Source of the DNA: Absidia repens | Lineage: Eukaryota; Mucoromycota; Mucoromycetes; Mucorales; Cunninghamellaceae | Assembly: GCA_002105175.1 (NCBI GenBank) | Contig: MCGE01000006.1 | Span: 806,001-870,000, forward strand | Length of the DNA: 64,000 nt | Direction of reading: 5' to 3' | Shown here: in pieces, positions 10,036-20,863 of the stretch | How positions within the stretch are numbered: the stretch's first letter is position 1 | Layout: each line of letters starts with the position of its first letter | The notes under the pieces: generated by a model | Database searches by the model: none | What the model was told of the DNA's origin: nothing | What the model saw: only the letters and a program-made list of their open reading frames with translations | Translations under genes and position numbers: made by a program

Positions 10036-13000
10036 TATTATGAGAAAAATATAGACGATGATCAATCAATATTTTATTGATATTATTGATTTAATTATTG
10101 ATAAAAATTGATAAAAATTGATAGATTTATAACAAGTCAAACAATTTCAATCAATTTAATCAATATTTTTTTCCGCTGTGAAATCACAGGGTGTTCTTTG
10201 CCATCGTCGTCTAGCTGCGATAAGATGGTACCAATTTCTTTTTGGGAGGCGTCGCACACAATAATAAAAGGTTTCGAAAAATCAGCACGTCGTAGTATAG
10301 GTGCTTGTGTTAATTTTTGTTTCAAAAGGTTGAAGGCATCTGTGGCTTTTTCGTTCCAGATAATATTTTTTGTCGTCTTGGTTTGTTCATATAACGGTCT
10401 TGCAATGGAAGCAAAGTTTTTTATAAATCTCCGGTAGTAAGACGCCAATCCAATAAAGCCCCTGATTTGTTTAAGGGTTTTTGGTGGAGGGAATTCCTGA
10501 TTTTTTTTTTATTTTTTCTTCATCCGTCTTTATTCCATTTTTTGTTATCACGTAGCCCAAAAATTTCAATTCGTCTTTGAAGAATACGCACTTGTCGATG
10601 TTGAATAATAATCCTCCTTGTCGTGCACATATGAATACCTGTCGTAGATCCTGTATGTGTTGTATATAGGTTTTGGAGTGGATGTTTAGGTCGTCAATGT
10701 AAGCAACAAGGCACTTGTTTAGTAATGGTCCAAAGCATAGGTCTATTAGGCGTTGAAAGGTAGCAGGACTATTTACTAACCCCATAGGCAGCATCTCGTA
10801 TTGATAGGTTCCAAACTTTGTCACGAATCCAGTCAATTCTTTGGTTTCTTGTTTCAAAGGGACTTGGTGGAAACCAGAACGTAAATCTAGCGCTGTGAAT
10901 ATTCTTGAACTGCCTAGTTCATCAATCAAGTCGTCAATTTTTGGCAAAGGGTAAGCGTCAACTTTGGTTAAAGCGTTTAGTTTGCGGTAGTCAACAACCA
11001 TTCGGTAGTCACCATTCTTCTTCTTGACTAATATTATAGGAGCGGTATATGGTGTACTTGCTGGTTTGATGATTCCCAGGTCACATAATCGGTCCAACTC
11101 TTGCTTCAAGTATTCTTGTTCCACGGGTGCCATTCGGTATGGTCTATGTCGGATAGGTGGTGCATTTTCTTTCAGGATAATTTCATGTTCCAGTAGTGTG
11201 GTCTTGCCCATTCTGTCATTGTGCCAGTCAAATACATCTTGGAATTCTGTAAGTAGATGTAAAAAGGACTTACGTAAATCAGGCGGTACATCTCCTAACT
11301 GTAGGTTTTCTTCCTTTGTAGGGTCCAATTCTTGTGATGGTTCCATGGTGTCGTCGTCTTTTATATCCATCTGTGCTAATTCATATCCTGTGGATTGTTC
11401 GTCGTCTTCTTCTATCTCAAATTTTGTCATTCGGTGTGCAATAATAGTGTTTGGTGGGTAACTTTTGTCGTTGTCCGTTATGTTGATATCTATGAACTGA
11501 TCGTCTTGCAAATATTTTTCGTAGGTAACATCTGGTTGCATGTGGATAATAGTTGGTAGAGCATTATTATTGGGTATACTCAAGTCAACGGTGCACATGG
11601 TGTATGGTGGAAGGGTGAATCCATTTTCTTTGGTACTGATGGTTACTTCGGTATCCGATACATGGTCTATTCGGAAAGCGTAGTCTTGGTCTTCAGCAGG
11701 TGTAATTTGACACAATTCTTGATCTTCATCTTCTTCTTCTTTGTCATCATGTTCCCATTCTTCTTCTTCTGTTTCTTCATCGGTGATTTCATCTTCATCA
11801 CTTGTATCTTGATCGTCCATTATTGGTATTGGTTTGACAGGGATTGGTTGGCTTGGAGGTGGATTCTCTTCTTCATAGATGACATGGGATGCTTTCAAGG
11901 TAACCGGTTTTGATGATGCTTTGATGTATGTGATAGGAATAATCATCTTCTTGTGTTTATAGGTTACAGTTAGTGTTCCCATTTTGATGTTGATAACGGC
12001 TTGTGCATGATTCAACCAATCGATACCTAGGATTAGGTGAGATGGACATTGTGGCAGTACTCCCATGTTAGTGTGTATACTAATGCCTTCGGTTATTTTG
12101 ATAGGGACATCAAGGATTATTCCAAGGGTAGGTTGTCTGGTTCCATTACCAAGGGTAAATACATTGGTGGATGGGGTATCGATTTCCATTCCCAGCATCT
12201 TCATCATGGTTCTTGACATACATGATTTGGCGGCACCACAATCTATCAAGGCTTTGATTTTTCTGTCACCAATATATACTTCAGCATATGCGGCAGTTGT
12301 CACCACTTCGCCTTTTTCCATGGCGTTCAATGTTATAGGTGGCTTTCTTCTTTTGGGTCGACAGACATCACGTAGCTGTTTCTTTAGGTATGGTGATGCT
12401 TCGAGTAGATCTCCAACTTCAATATCGGCTTTACGGGTAAGGACATCTTCAGCGATACTATATTTAATAGCGGGATGTGTAGGTACTGATCTTTGTTTCT
12501 TTTCAACCGTTTATTGTATAGGAATGTTTTGTTGCGGTATTTGTGATGATGAGGATGGTGTGTCTTCCAATCCATTGGTTCTTCTTTTCTTTGCTGATTT
12601 TGGATCATATAGGACATCAGGTGGTCTTTCTTTTCTGGTAGCAACGTAGAAATCCATGTCTTCTTCTTCCAATAAAGGGTTAGCATTTTTATTTTTATAC
12701 TTGTTTTGGATATCCATGGTGGTTAGGTTATGGGTTTGTTGTTGAGTATTGTTTTTGTTATCTTTTTGTGGTTGGTTATTTGTGGATTTGTTAGGCGGGT
12801 TTTCCAACTGACCATCAACTGCAGTTGCCCCTGCTAGTTTTTTGACTGTTGATTTTGTTGGGTGGGTTGTTGTGTTTGATTTTGTTGGTATTGTGGATTG
12901 TATTGATACTGTTGATTGTTGTATGGGCGTCAGTTATTGTAATTGGGACGGCGGTTTTGATTCATGGGGGGTGATGGATAATAACCATTGTAGTCACCGT

Positions 13001-13067
13001 AGTTAGGATCAAAGACTGGGTCTTGATTATTGTAGTTGCGTTGACCATTATTGTGATGATATGAGTT

Positions 13068-13892
13068 TTAATTATAATGGGGCGCATTGTAGTGTCGGGG
13101 TTGATGACGTGGGTTATTGTATCGAGGGTTGGGTGGTTGGTTGTATGTCCCATTTTGATTTTTTGAGAAGTTATTGAATTCTTCTTTGATGATACTTCTG
13201 ATGGATTTTTGTATATCTTTCATATCCAATGGGTTTGATGAAGTGATAGCGTTCAAACCGGGTGAATTTGTAGCGGTATGATAAGGATACGTTTCAGTGG
13301 TATCTGCGGGATGAGCAATACGTCGAGGATGGAAGGGATTGTCAGCCATAGTAACTTGTTGAGGGTTATGTGCAGTCCAATATCCTTCGGCGGCTTTGAG
13401 CCATGCTTCAATGTCTTTACAACCAAGTGATATACAATGTTGTTGTATGATAGGGTGTACTCCTGCTCGGAATCGGCTTTGAATCATTGATTCGGAATCA
13501 ATTTCAGCAAGTTCAGCAGCTTCAAACAGTCTTGCGTAGAATGTTCTTGGATGTTCGTCAATACCTTGTACCATGTTATTGAAGGCATACTCATATGTTT
13601 GTATGAGTTCAGGGGTGATATATTGATCCATTAATTTCTTCATGACTTCGGAGTATGAAAGTGGGTCTTTTGTTTTTAGCAGTTTGTTTACAAAAGTCCT
13701 AGCAGCGTGGTACAGTTGTGTCTTGAGTATGATCAGTTTGCGATCTTCATCATTGATGTTTGAGAGTGCAAAGTAGTTATCCAATGTTTGTTTAAAATTT
13801 CCGAAGTCTTCTCCTTCGAATCCAGAAAAAGGCATTAGCTTCATTTTTGGTTGGTAGATAGGTCCGTTAGCCAACACAGTTTGTTCGTTCAT
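13068..13892 (-). pseudogene. Retrotransposon Gag-like polyprotein remnant
   Basis: The reading frame from ATG at 13892 gives about 274 residues. The start has the retrotransposon Gag pattern (KLMPFSGFEGEDFGNFKQTL, then FALSNINDEDRKLIILKTQL). Further on are helical segments of the capsid type and an Asn/His-rich tail. The usual CCHC zinc knuckle is not seen. It stops in a different frame from pol, so a frameshift separates them. It follows the 5' LTR with a leader of roughly 180 bp. The reading may be intact for Gag alone, but the element as a whole is broken. Confidence 0.8.
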
Positions 13893-14050
13893 CTTGTTTT
13901 TGGTTTCCAATTTATATTTTTGAAAGTTTTGATAAATATTTCTGAGGTAAGGTTTGTAAATATGGACGTTGCGTCTTGAAATCTTGGTAAAGTTTGGGTT
14001 CTGTTAAAGAATTGAGTGATATTTCTTTGGAAATTTTGAGTAGATATCCC

Positions 14051-14065
14051 CTGTAGTGAGCACCA
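14051..14065 (-). promoter_or_regulatory. Candidate primer-binding site
   Basis: Four bases inside the 5' LTR, the minus strand reads TGGTGCTCACTACAG. It begins with TGG, as expected for pairing with a tRNA 3' CCA end. The primer tRNA was not identified. The same core also occurs inside the LTR, which weakens the call. Confidence 0.45.
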
Positions 14066-14069
14066 AATA

Positions 14070-14809
14070 TGTTGCGGCTAAATTTGTGATTTTAGTCCAA
14101 CTGGATTGTGTTTTTGTAGGTTTTTTATGTTTTTCTGGTTTGAATAGGATGTCTTGAGTTATCCTTTAGTATGGCTTTTGCTTGTTTAGAGCTTGAAAAA
14201 TAAATTTGTTCCTTGGGCGGAATTTGAAATAGCTTGTTCCTGAATCGGACAAAAATAGAATTGATAGTAGTGAGCACCAGAACTTTTGTAGATAAAGTCC
14301 AACTGTAGAGAAAGTTTATAAAAAATAAACTTGTAAAGTAAAATAAAATAAAAAAAGAAAAGTATTGACCTTTGTTGGTTCAATAAAAATATAGTGTATA
14401 ACACACAGTAAAAATAAAAAAAGAGGACTTGTAGTCAAAAATAAAAAAGGAGGTTTCTATGATCCAATAGAAACGGTAGTAATTTGGTGGTATAATAACC
14501 TTTGTACTGAGTTTTATTTAATATATTGGGAAAACTTGAAAAAACTAAAGAGAAAAGAAAAGAATAATAATAAAAGTTGGGCTATTTATACTAAAAAAAT
14601 AAAGAAAATAAGGTTGGTTCAAGGCGAGGCAGGATGAGTTTTGAAATATAATGAAGTCCAAGGTGAGGTAGGATGAGTTTTGAAATATAGTGAGGTCCAA
14701 GGTGAGGCAGGGTGAGTTCTGAAACATTATGGAGTCCGAGGTAGTCAGAGGTCAGGAGGTGGCTGCGGTTCACTGTTGTTGGGAGCGGCCTCAGGCCGAT
14801 CCTCGACAG
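14070..14809 (-). repeat. 5' LTR of the retrotransposon
   Basis: It starts TGTTGCGGCTAAATTTGTGA and ends GATCCTCGACA, so TG...CA ends are present. It is longer than the 3' LTR because of an extra segment near 14108-14205 and a U3 region with tandem repeats. The TATTTATACTA motif near 14584 is the candidate TATA box on the minus strand. Divergence between the two LTRs points to an old or recombined element. Confidence 0.8.
14613..14742. repeat. Three tandem units of about 42 bp in the LTR U3
   Basis: Units share GTCCAAGGTGAGGCAGG(A)TGAGTT and TGAAATATA blocks. Repeated U3 units of this kind often act as enhancers in LTR elements; that role here is inference. Confidence 0.8.
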
Positions 14810-14813
14810 AACT

Positions 14814-15010
14814 GTTATGACTAAATTTGTTATTTTAGTCTAACTGGATTGTGTTTTTGCTGTCTTTATAATTTTTATGTAAGTGAGCACCAGAACTTTT
14901 AGGCTTAAAAGTTCAACCTTTTGTGTGTGTGTGTGTGTAAGAGAAAATTAAAATAGAATGGTAGCTTTCAAATTCCACTCAGGGGCAATTATTTCTGAAT
15001 GAGAAATAAC
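14814..15010 (-). repeat. Partial, diverged second LTR
   Basis: It begins TGTTATGACTAAATTTGTTA, parallel to the LTR ends at 8147 and 14070, and includes the shared GTGAGCACCAGAACTTTT block. Only the U5-side part is recognisable. It directly abuts the 5' LTR, so one element may have landed beside an older one. Confidence 0.6.
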
Positions 15011-17340
15011 TTTAAAAAAATAAACGCTCTGGCGCTCCGCTGGAGCTTTTGGAAATCTTTCGATTTACTGGGTGTCACAGTTTTTGGTTAAAGTGTGAGT
15101 TTCGATGGGAAGGGATTAAGGCCTCTGCCATATCGCACTTTGGTGGGCAGCCCCTTGGGGCCTGTCGTATTCCTGGTTCCTGCTTAGCAATATTTACATC
15201 AAAAGCATCTATGCCATCATCATTTGTATATCCGACTTATCTCTTCACTCTATTTTTTACCCCTGAATTCCCCACTTATTCTCACACTTGTCATTCAACA
15301 CATCAGATAGCACACAGCCTCAATTATCCGTAGTCTCAAATACACCGTTATCAAGCTCCCATCCACAGCCACAAATATCTTCATTTTATTATAAAAAGAC
15401 TTGACATTTTATCAATTAAATAAAGACCATATCAATTGTATCACTTATTTTACTCTTGTCTTTTTATTTATATCAATCATTTCAGGGCCCAACCGTCGTG
15501 CTCAGCGCGTCATCAATGGTTTTTTTTTGTGTGCTGAAATAATAGCTTACTTGAAAGGCGTGGGAGAGACTAGAGTTTGAATATGTAGGGGGATTGCAAC
15601 TGCCTTTCCACTGGAAGGTGAAACGAATTATGCACTACGGTAATTATGACGATTGCCCCTTCATTTAATTTTTATTTGCATTTCCCTGATTTTTTGACAT
15701 AAAAAAAAGGCTGGATGTTTCAGGCTCCGCATTTTTGCTTTCTATATTTTTTTGCCCCCCCCCTCCTTTTTTTCCCTCTCTCCTTTCTTTTTTATTTTTT
15801 TTTTCCTTCATGATAGTGTGAATGATATGATGGCAAGGCTCACTAGGATACTGGTGATCTGGGATCTTGAATTAGGGGCGTTTTAAAAAACGCAAAACAA
15901 ACGTCATGGCGAAACGCTTTTATTTTGGATGTAGGCTTTGGGGATGTCAGTAGATTAGTATCATGGAATCGTCATTAGTTTAGTAGTAGTTTGTCATCGT
16001 TTATATCTACCTCTGAATAAATATGTTCTTTATCTTATAATTAATTTCTCTGTTGTACGTTTACAAGATGAGCTTCATCGAATGTGCATTACATATGCAT
16101 ACAAAAAAAAAGTGTGTCTACTATATCTATATATATATATATATATATATGAAAAAGGAACGGATTGGGTATTATGTACACTTCTTCCACCAGCTCTATA
16201 CGTTTGTGCGTAGAAAAGAAAACAGGGATATCTTTGTGTGAAAAAACAACTAATACATTGTATTTTGTTGTGGTGGGGTATATTGAAGAGCAAAGTTGAG
16301 AATAATATTAATTACAGTATGTAGCTACTGGGTGATAGGGTGTTTCTTAAGTGTGGCTTTTGATGGGACGGGATGGAAGACTCTGTGATTTGTCACTATG
16401 GGTGGGCAGCGATTGAGAAAAAAAGGATGGACGCCTCCTAGGGTGGGTAGGGCGTCAGCGGTGGGTCAAAAAAAAAAAAGAAGTCGGAGGAAAAAGAAAA
16501 CTGATCTCATTGTGTATATTCAAGTCATTAGTGTATTTACCAAAAAGCGAAATTAAAAGTTACTACTATAGCTGGGTTCTTACGGATTATTTTCATTTTA
16601 GTATATAACCAGCCCCCTCAGTTATCGAGAAAAGTCCCGATATGTCACATGGGGATAACATCTGCCCTGCCCCGCCCAGCCCGACTTCAATTAGAGCCAG
16701 GCCTGAATCATATACAATGCATTTCTTATCAGAAACCTGAAATATGACGCCATCTGTTAAATCAGACTGCAGTAATTCGATGTACTAATTATCATAACAT
16801 CATCACATCCCTATAAAAGGATGATAGATTCACATCAAATAAAAGTTATAAATATTCTCATCTTATTTTTGACTTATTATTTGTTTTTATTCCACAACAA
16901 TGTAACCATAACGGCATGTTCCCTCCTACCAACACCCCCAATTACATATATTATGATTCACCATTAGTTCATTTATACCTTTGATTCTCTTGTGAAATAC
17001 CACTAAAAAAAAACACCCCGTTAAAAATATTACTAAAATTAGAAATACCATTGAAATATTTAACTTTACATCCATTAAGTCCTTCCAATATTGTTTGCCC
17101 GTAAATGAACGTGTACCAAACAAATGTAACCACCTATATAAATATACCTTGTATATTTCTAATAAGGTTTGATAAATATTTAAAAATATCATGAAATCCA
17201 ACCTTTCCAATCATCAACTTATCGAAATTTCAGTCAGACCAAAAACGAAGGAAGCAACCGTCAAACCAAAAATGGTCATTACACAGACTTCGGAGCTTAA
17301 AGCGGGGAAAAAAATTTTGGGCTCCGCTCGCACTGCCCTC
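15011..17340. other. Repeat-rich intergenic block, no gene recognised
   Basis: Two weakly similar segments (about 15055-15160 and 16325-16425) share GATGGGA.GGGAT and GGTGGGCAGC. Both are followed a few hundred bases later by AT-rich DNA with TATAAAA. This looks like remnants of LTR-type elements. Poly-purine and poly-pyrimidine runs, a TA microsatellite (16125-16150) and the repeat core at 15830-16030 are also present. Confidence 0.5.
15830..16030 (+). repeat. Dispersed repeat family core, diverged plus-strand copy
   Basis: It retains the order TTTTATTTTGGAT, CGTCATTAGTTTAGTAGTAG, GTTTATATCTAC and CTGAATAAA seen in the 29.3, 40.9 and 51.1 kb copies. It is the most diverged of the copies. 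Its orientation is opposite to copy A at 3.4 kb, so the two face each other across the Fanzor/retrotransposon block. Confidence 0.55.
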
Positions 17341-17354
17341 TGGATCCTTTGGGC

Positions 17355-17392
17355 AAAAGCGCGGCGTAGCCGCGCCTCTCCCGGCGCTTTTT
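17355..17392. other. GC-rich nested hairpin
   Basis: A perfect 7-bp stem GCGCGGC/GCCGCGC (17359-17365 with 17369-17375) has a 3-nt loop. An alternative outer pairing AAAAGCGC/GCGCTTTT surrounds it. The sequence from about 17300 to 17400 is markedly GC-rich inside an AT-rich block and resembles the short GCTCTGGCGCTCCGCTGGAG stretch at 15026. It is compatible with a transposon terminal hairpin, which was not established. Confidence 0.7.
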
Positions 17393-17814
17393 TAGCGGAT
17401 TTCCATGTTTTTTTAGCGGTATGGAGGGGTATTTCTGTGTGTGTATGGGGATATTGGATGGGGGAAAAAAAAAAAAAAAAAAAATGGTATGAGTAGAAGG
17501 AGTATATGACTAGAAAGCGGATCCAAGCAAATGTGGATGTCCAAGTATGTGTGTGGTTGAATGGTGGGCAATAATGTCGAGGTGGTTATTATGGCTGTAG
17601 GCTTTAGCTGTGAGCTTATAGGCGTAAACTTTAGAGCATTGTGCAATTAATTGTATGAGAGATGGATGGTTGGTTTGGTGGCAAGAAATGATTGTATAAT
17701 ATTTCTAAAGATGCATGGAAAATTTGAAGTTGAACGGTTTCGTAGTTCGTTTTATATAAAGCGAAGAAGAGTATATTGCAGGTTAATTGGATTTTGCAGG
17801 CTGTTTCTGTGTGT

Positions 17815-17902
17815 TCCTGCTGTCTTAAAAAAAGGAGTTCCAGCTGTCTTAAAAAAAAAAGGGTCCAGTGTCTTAAAAAAAAAAAGGGTTCCAGCTGTCT
17901 AT

Positions 17903-17940
<38 letters not shown>

Positions 17941-17985
17941 AAGAGTTCCTGCTTTTTAAAAAAAAAAAAGGGATGCCAAGGTTTA
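17815..17985. repeat. Minisatellite with poly-A units
   Basis: Five to six tandem units of the form GTTCC(A)GCTGTCTTA followed by A7-A13 and GG, with one poly-A tract expanded to over 30 bases. Units are about 28-33 bp. Confidence 0.85.
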
Positions 17986-18602
17986 AAAAATGGGGAATGA
18001 TGGTATTTGCACCTATAGTGATAGGTGTACACGTCAGGGGCTAATGGACAGAAAGGTGATTAGAACAATATGTATTAGTATGGGTATTATTGAGTGGGGC
18101 TTACAGTAATAAAGAAACAGTAGAAAAGTATATGTATAGCATTGTGTAGGAAGACTAGGCGTGACTAGATATTTAGAATATTAAAAGTATACAATTAGAC
18201 AAATGTATTATGCAATAGGCTTAATGCCGAAAGACACAGCGGAGATCAATTTACATTTCAGGAGCGAGACAATTAGGGTTCAACAATGGAAGGCGGGACA
18301 ACCAAAATAATGTCTGATAAGGAGCGTGATATATAAAAAGAGAACACTGGAAGAGATAAGTGGATCTTTGATAGTAGTGTTTGATTTATGTTTATGAAAA
18401 TAAAACAGTGATATTTGAACATTGGATTTGATTTGATTCAACTTTTTATATTAAATCGGTGGAATGTTCCGATTGGGGAAGATGGTAGTAAAAAGATGAA
18501 TAGGAAGTAAAACGCTAATAGTGATAAGGGTTGGAGCAGTAGAAGATGTTAGGGGATATATAAGAGGCTGGTGGAAGGATTGTGGGTGTAAGTAAAATAA
18601 AA

Positions 18603-18760
18603 TAGTTAACTACAGTATTTATAAAAAATGAAGCGGTAAACTATGATCATTATAGTATATAAAAATTAAGTGGTAAAATAATCAAGTAGTAAACTATGAT
18701 CATTATATATAAAAATTAAATAGTAAAATATGAGTAGCAAAATATGATCATTACAGTTAG
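18603..18760. repeat. Tandem repeat with TATGATCATTA blocks
   Basis: Three imperfect units containing GTAAACTATGATCATTATA and TATAAAAATTAAGTGGTAAA-like segments, unit length about 50-60 bp. Confidence 0.75.
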
Positions 18761-18960
18761 TGGTACTGACAGAATACTATAAACAGATCATTCGTGATGT
18801 TGGTACAGCAGGCAAGGAAAAAGGAAGGAATAGAAGTTCGGAATACTATTGTCGCATCATGAAAAATGATGGCATGAAAATAAAATCTGTTCCTGAAGAA
18901 ATCAGTGACTGAAGAAATTGAAATCCCGATTAGAAACAATGCATGATAAAAATAAATAAT
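18750..18960 (-). repeat. Segment shared with the interior of the 39-41 kb element
   Basis: The reverse complement carries TTTCTAATCGGGATTTCAAT, then GTCACTGATTTCTTCAGGAAC and TTTTCATGCCAT, closely matching 40098-40200. It links this region to the interior of the inverted-arm element D. Confidence 0.8.
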
Positions 18961-19204
18961 CACACAATATTGTGATGGAAGAAAAGAAAACAATGATTCA
19001 CTTCATGAAATCATTAGGTCTCATAAAATAGAAGAAAAGAAAAAAAAATACCTTTGCAATAATATCAATCGTATCATCATACACCTAATACATATCATAT
19101 GCGCATGACCTTATCAAAAACAGTATTGCTGATTTTATAAGGAACGCTGCTACAGTTGCACAGACAAATTTGATTGGTATGAGTAATAGAGCAGGAATAG
19201 AGGT

Positions 19205-19990
19205 GTGAAAAAAGTAGTCATAATGGGGGGAGCGTCTAGAAAGCAGGCGTTTAATAGACAACGCGCAAAACAGCTAAAATGGCGACTTTTATCACTACAC
19301 TATAGGTCCGAGGATGGTTAATAAAAAGGATATATCTCACTGAAACAGAATTGGCAGATACTATAAAACTAAGTTAGGGGTTCATTCCAACAAGGATTTT
19401 AACCTGAAAGATTCTATTGGAAGTACTATGAGGGAGACTATTCACTATTTTAAAATTTTGAATAAAGTTTAATACTTCTAAAGGATTATAAAGAAACGGG
19501 CGTAAAAAGGGGTCATGAATATTGTGCAAGGCTGTCTTCGTTTGTTTTCTTGTTGAAACACAACAAACGATCAAAGCACTAATCAAACGAGATTGATTGC
19601 TAACAAAAAAAAAAAAGGAATCTATTGTGCAAACATATTACAGACCAATGAGACACACTTTATTAAAACAAGTAAAAAGAGACATATTTTATTCAGGTAT
19701 AGATTCAAACTATGGAAAAAATAAGACTAAACTAATCTAATGACGGCTCCAAAAAGCCAACTAATGGTGTCTTCAGATCCTAGATCCAAAATCAAAGAGT
19801 TCCCCCATCATCTTGTAATCCCTGAACTGAAAACCATTATAAAATAGTCTTGATACAATTCTAGGTCCAAAATAACCCCATATAAATTGAATGGTGAAGA
19901 AAAAATAAAGTGATCAAAAAGAAAGAGAGGCAAACGAAAAAAAAAAAAAAAGAAAGATTAAGGAGTGATGAGCACTTTTATTTTACTTTT
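19205..19990 (-). repeat. Dispersed repeat family arm, copy B
   Basis: Same orientation as copy A. The core at 19690-19900 has GGCTCCAAAAAGCCAACTAA and CATCTTGTAATCCCTGAACT. The outer part has GTCTAGAAAGCAGGCGTTTA, comparable to GTTAGAAAGCAGGTATTTGA at 28873. Boundaries are approximate. Confidence 0.75.
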
Positions 19991-20863
19991 TTTGCAGGTA
20001 TTCTGTTGTTGCAAATTTTTCGGTCCCTCTGTCTAAAGTGACCAACTTCCAGATTCCGAAGCCGGTTTCCTAAAAAGTAGAAGATATCTTCATCATGCTC
20101 TTTTTCACAAATCCTTGACATTTTCGGTGTGAACCTGCCTTTTTTTTTGAGGTTTTTGCTGAACTGCACTGTATAAAAAAGTTTTTATTGGAATATCGTT
20201 TTTCTGCATAGGTTTTATAAAGCGTTCCGTCATTTCTTCTGATACATATATTTTATTCCCCTTGATTTGATTTTATCCAAACATGCAATCAACCAATCAC
20301 ATTTTTCGTTGGCGCCAACAAAACCTTCCTCCATGCTTTTGAATCATGCTAAAATATAGTCAATCGTTGGTAAAAACATTTTATGTGTATCTTTATTGTT
20401 GAATTCTTGTTGGGTATGGTAATAAATGTAATGTATATATGCATATAAAAGCAAAAACAAAAATACTAAAAAAAAAAGGTAAATGATAAGACAAAATAGG
20501 GTAAAATCCGAAGATGTTAAAAAAAAGGGCACTGTAAACGAAAAAAGGAAAAACAAAAAAATGATGATGGTGTTGGTTGCTATAGCTACTTGAAAGAATG
20601 GATAAATATATAAAAAGTGAAGGGGTATTCATGTTTGAAAGTGCAGAGTATACTATGACGTGGATGTTATTTTGTATGTATGTGTGTAATGTGTATGATC
20701 ATGACTAAGGGGCGGGAGGATAAAAAAAAATGATGGGTAGGAACTAACAGAAAAAATGGCATAAAATGGTGTATTATGTATATCGTTGGGCAGGGGAAAG
20801 GAAAGAATAATAATAATAATAAAGTAAGCTACTCGAAAACAAAAAAGTGGGAAGGAAGAGTCA
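19991..20863. other. Intergenic, downstream of the Puf gene
   Basis: A minus-strand open frame at 19978-20169 (63 codons) is Lys/Arg-rich and ends at the inner edge of repeat copy B. It may be a transposase remnant but has no diagnostic motif. The rest is AT-rich 3' flank of the Puf gene, with an AAT microsatellite near 20810. Confidence 0.45.

Larger units (their letters stand above)
8906..10165. other. 1.25 kb insertion within the RNase H coding region
   Basis: RNase H coding stops near 10165 and resumes near 8905 in the right orientation, so this stretch interrupts it. It has no gene. It holds a minisatellite (9100-9250), a T-run of about 70, an ATT microsatellite and a longer direct repeat (9915-10035). 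No terminal repeat or target duplication was identified, so its type is unknown. Confidence 0.65.
8650..12807 (-). pseudogene. Retrotransposon pol remnant: protease, reverse transcriptase, RNase H
   Basis: A protease motif ALIDCGAAKS (usual form LIDTGA) is followed by a complete-looking RT with GDYRMVVDYRKLN, LDLRSGFHQ and the YIDD active site (10690-10701). An in-frame TAA at 12511 interrupts the linker upstream of the protease. A frameshift in an A10 run (10501-10510) moves the reading to another frame at IRGFIGLASYYRRF. RNase H begins normally (VCDASQKEIG) but is split: the second half (QNYGATKLECLALVW to RTGRKQEAADFLSG) resumes at about 8905. It ends in the LTR with no integrase. This copy is not expected to be functional. 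Confidence 0.88.
8147..14809 (-). mobile_element. Decayed Ty3/Gypsy-type LTR retrotransposon
   Basis: Two related LTRs (8147-about 8640 and 14070-14809) bracket Gag and protease-RT-RNase H coding remnants on the minus strand. The internal order Gag, protease, RT, RNase H is that of Ty3/Gypsy. No integrase coding sequence is found between RNase H and the 3' LTR, so it appears deleted. The coding part has frame breaks, one in-frame stop, a poly-A frameshift and a 1.25 kb insertion. No matching 5-bp target duplication was seen at the outer ends. The 3' LTR end is 60 bp from the Fanzor start codon. Confidence 0.88.

Noticed and set aside
12962..13153. Thr/Ile/His-rich minus-strand frame in the retrotransposon
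   Set aside because: Out-of-frame reading of the low-complexity end of Gag; no motif.
19978..20169. 63-codon Lys/Arg-rich frame as a transposase gene
   Set aside because: Too short and without a catalytic motif; noted only as a possible remnant.
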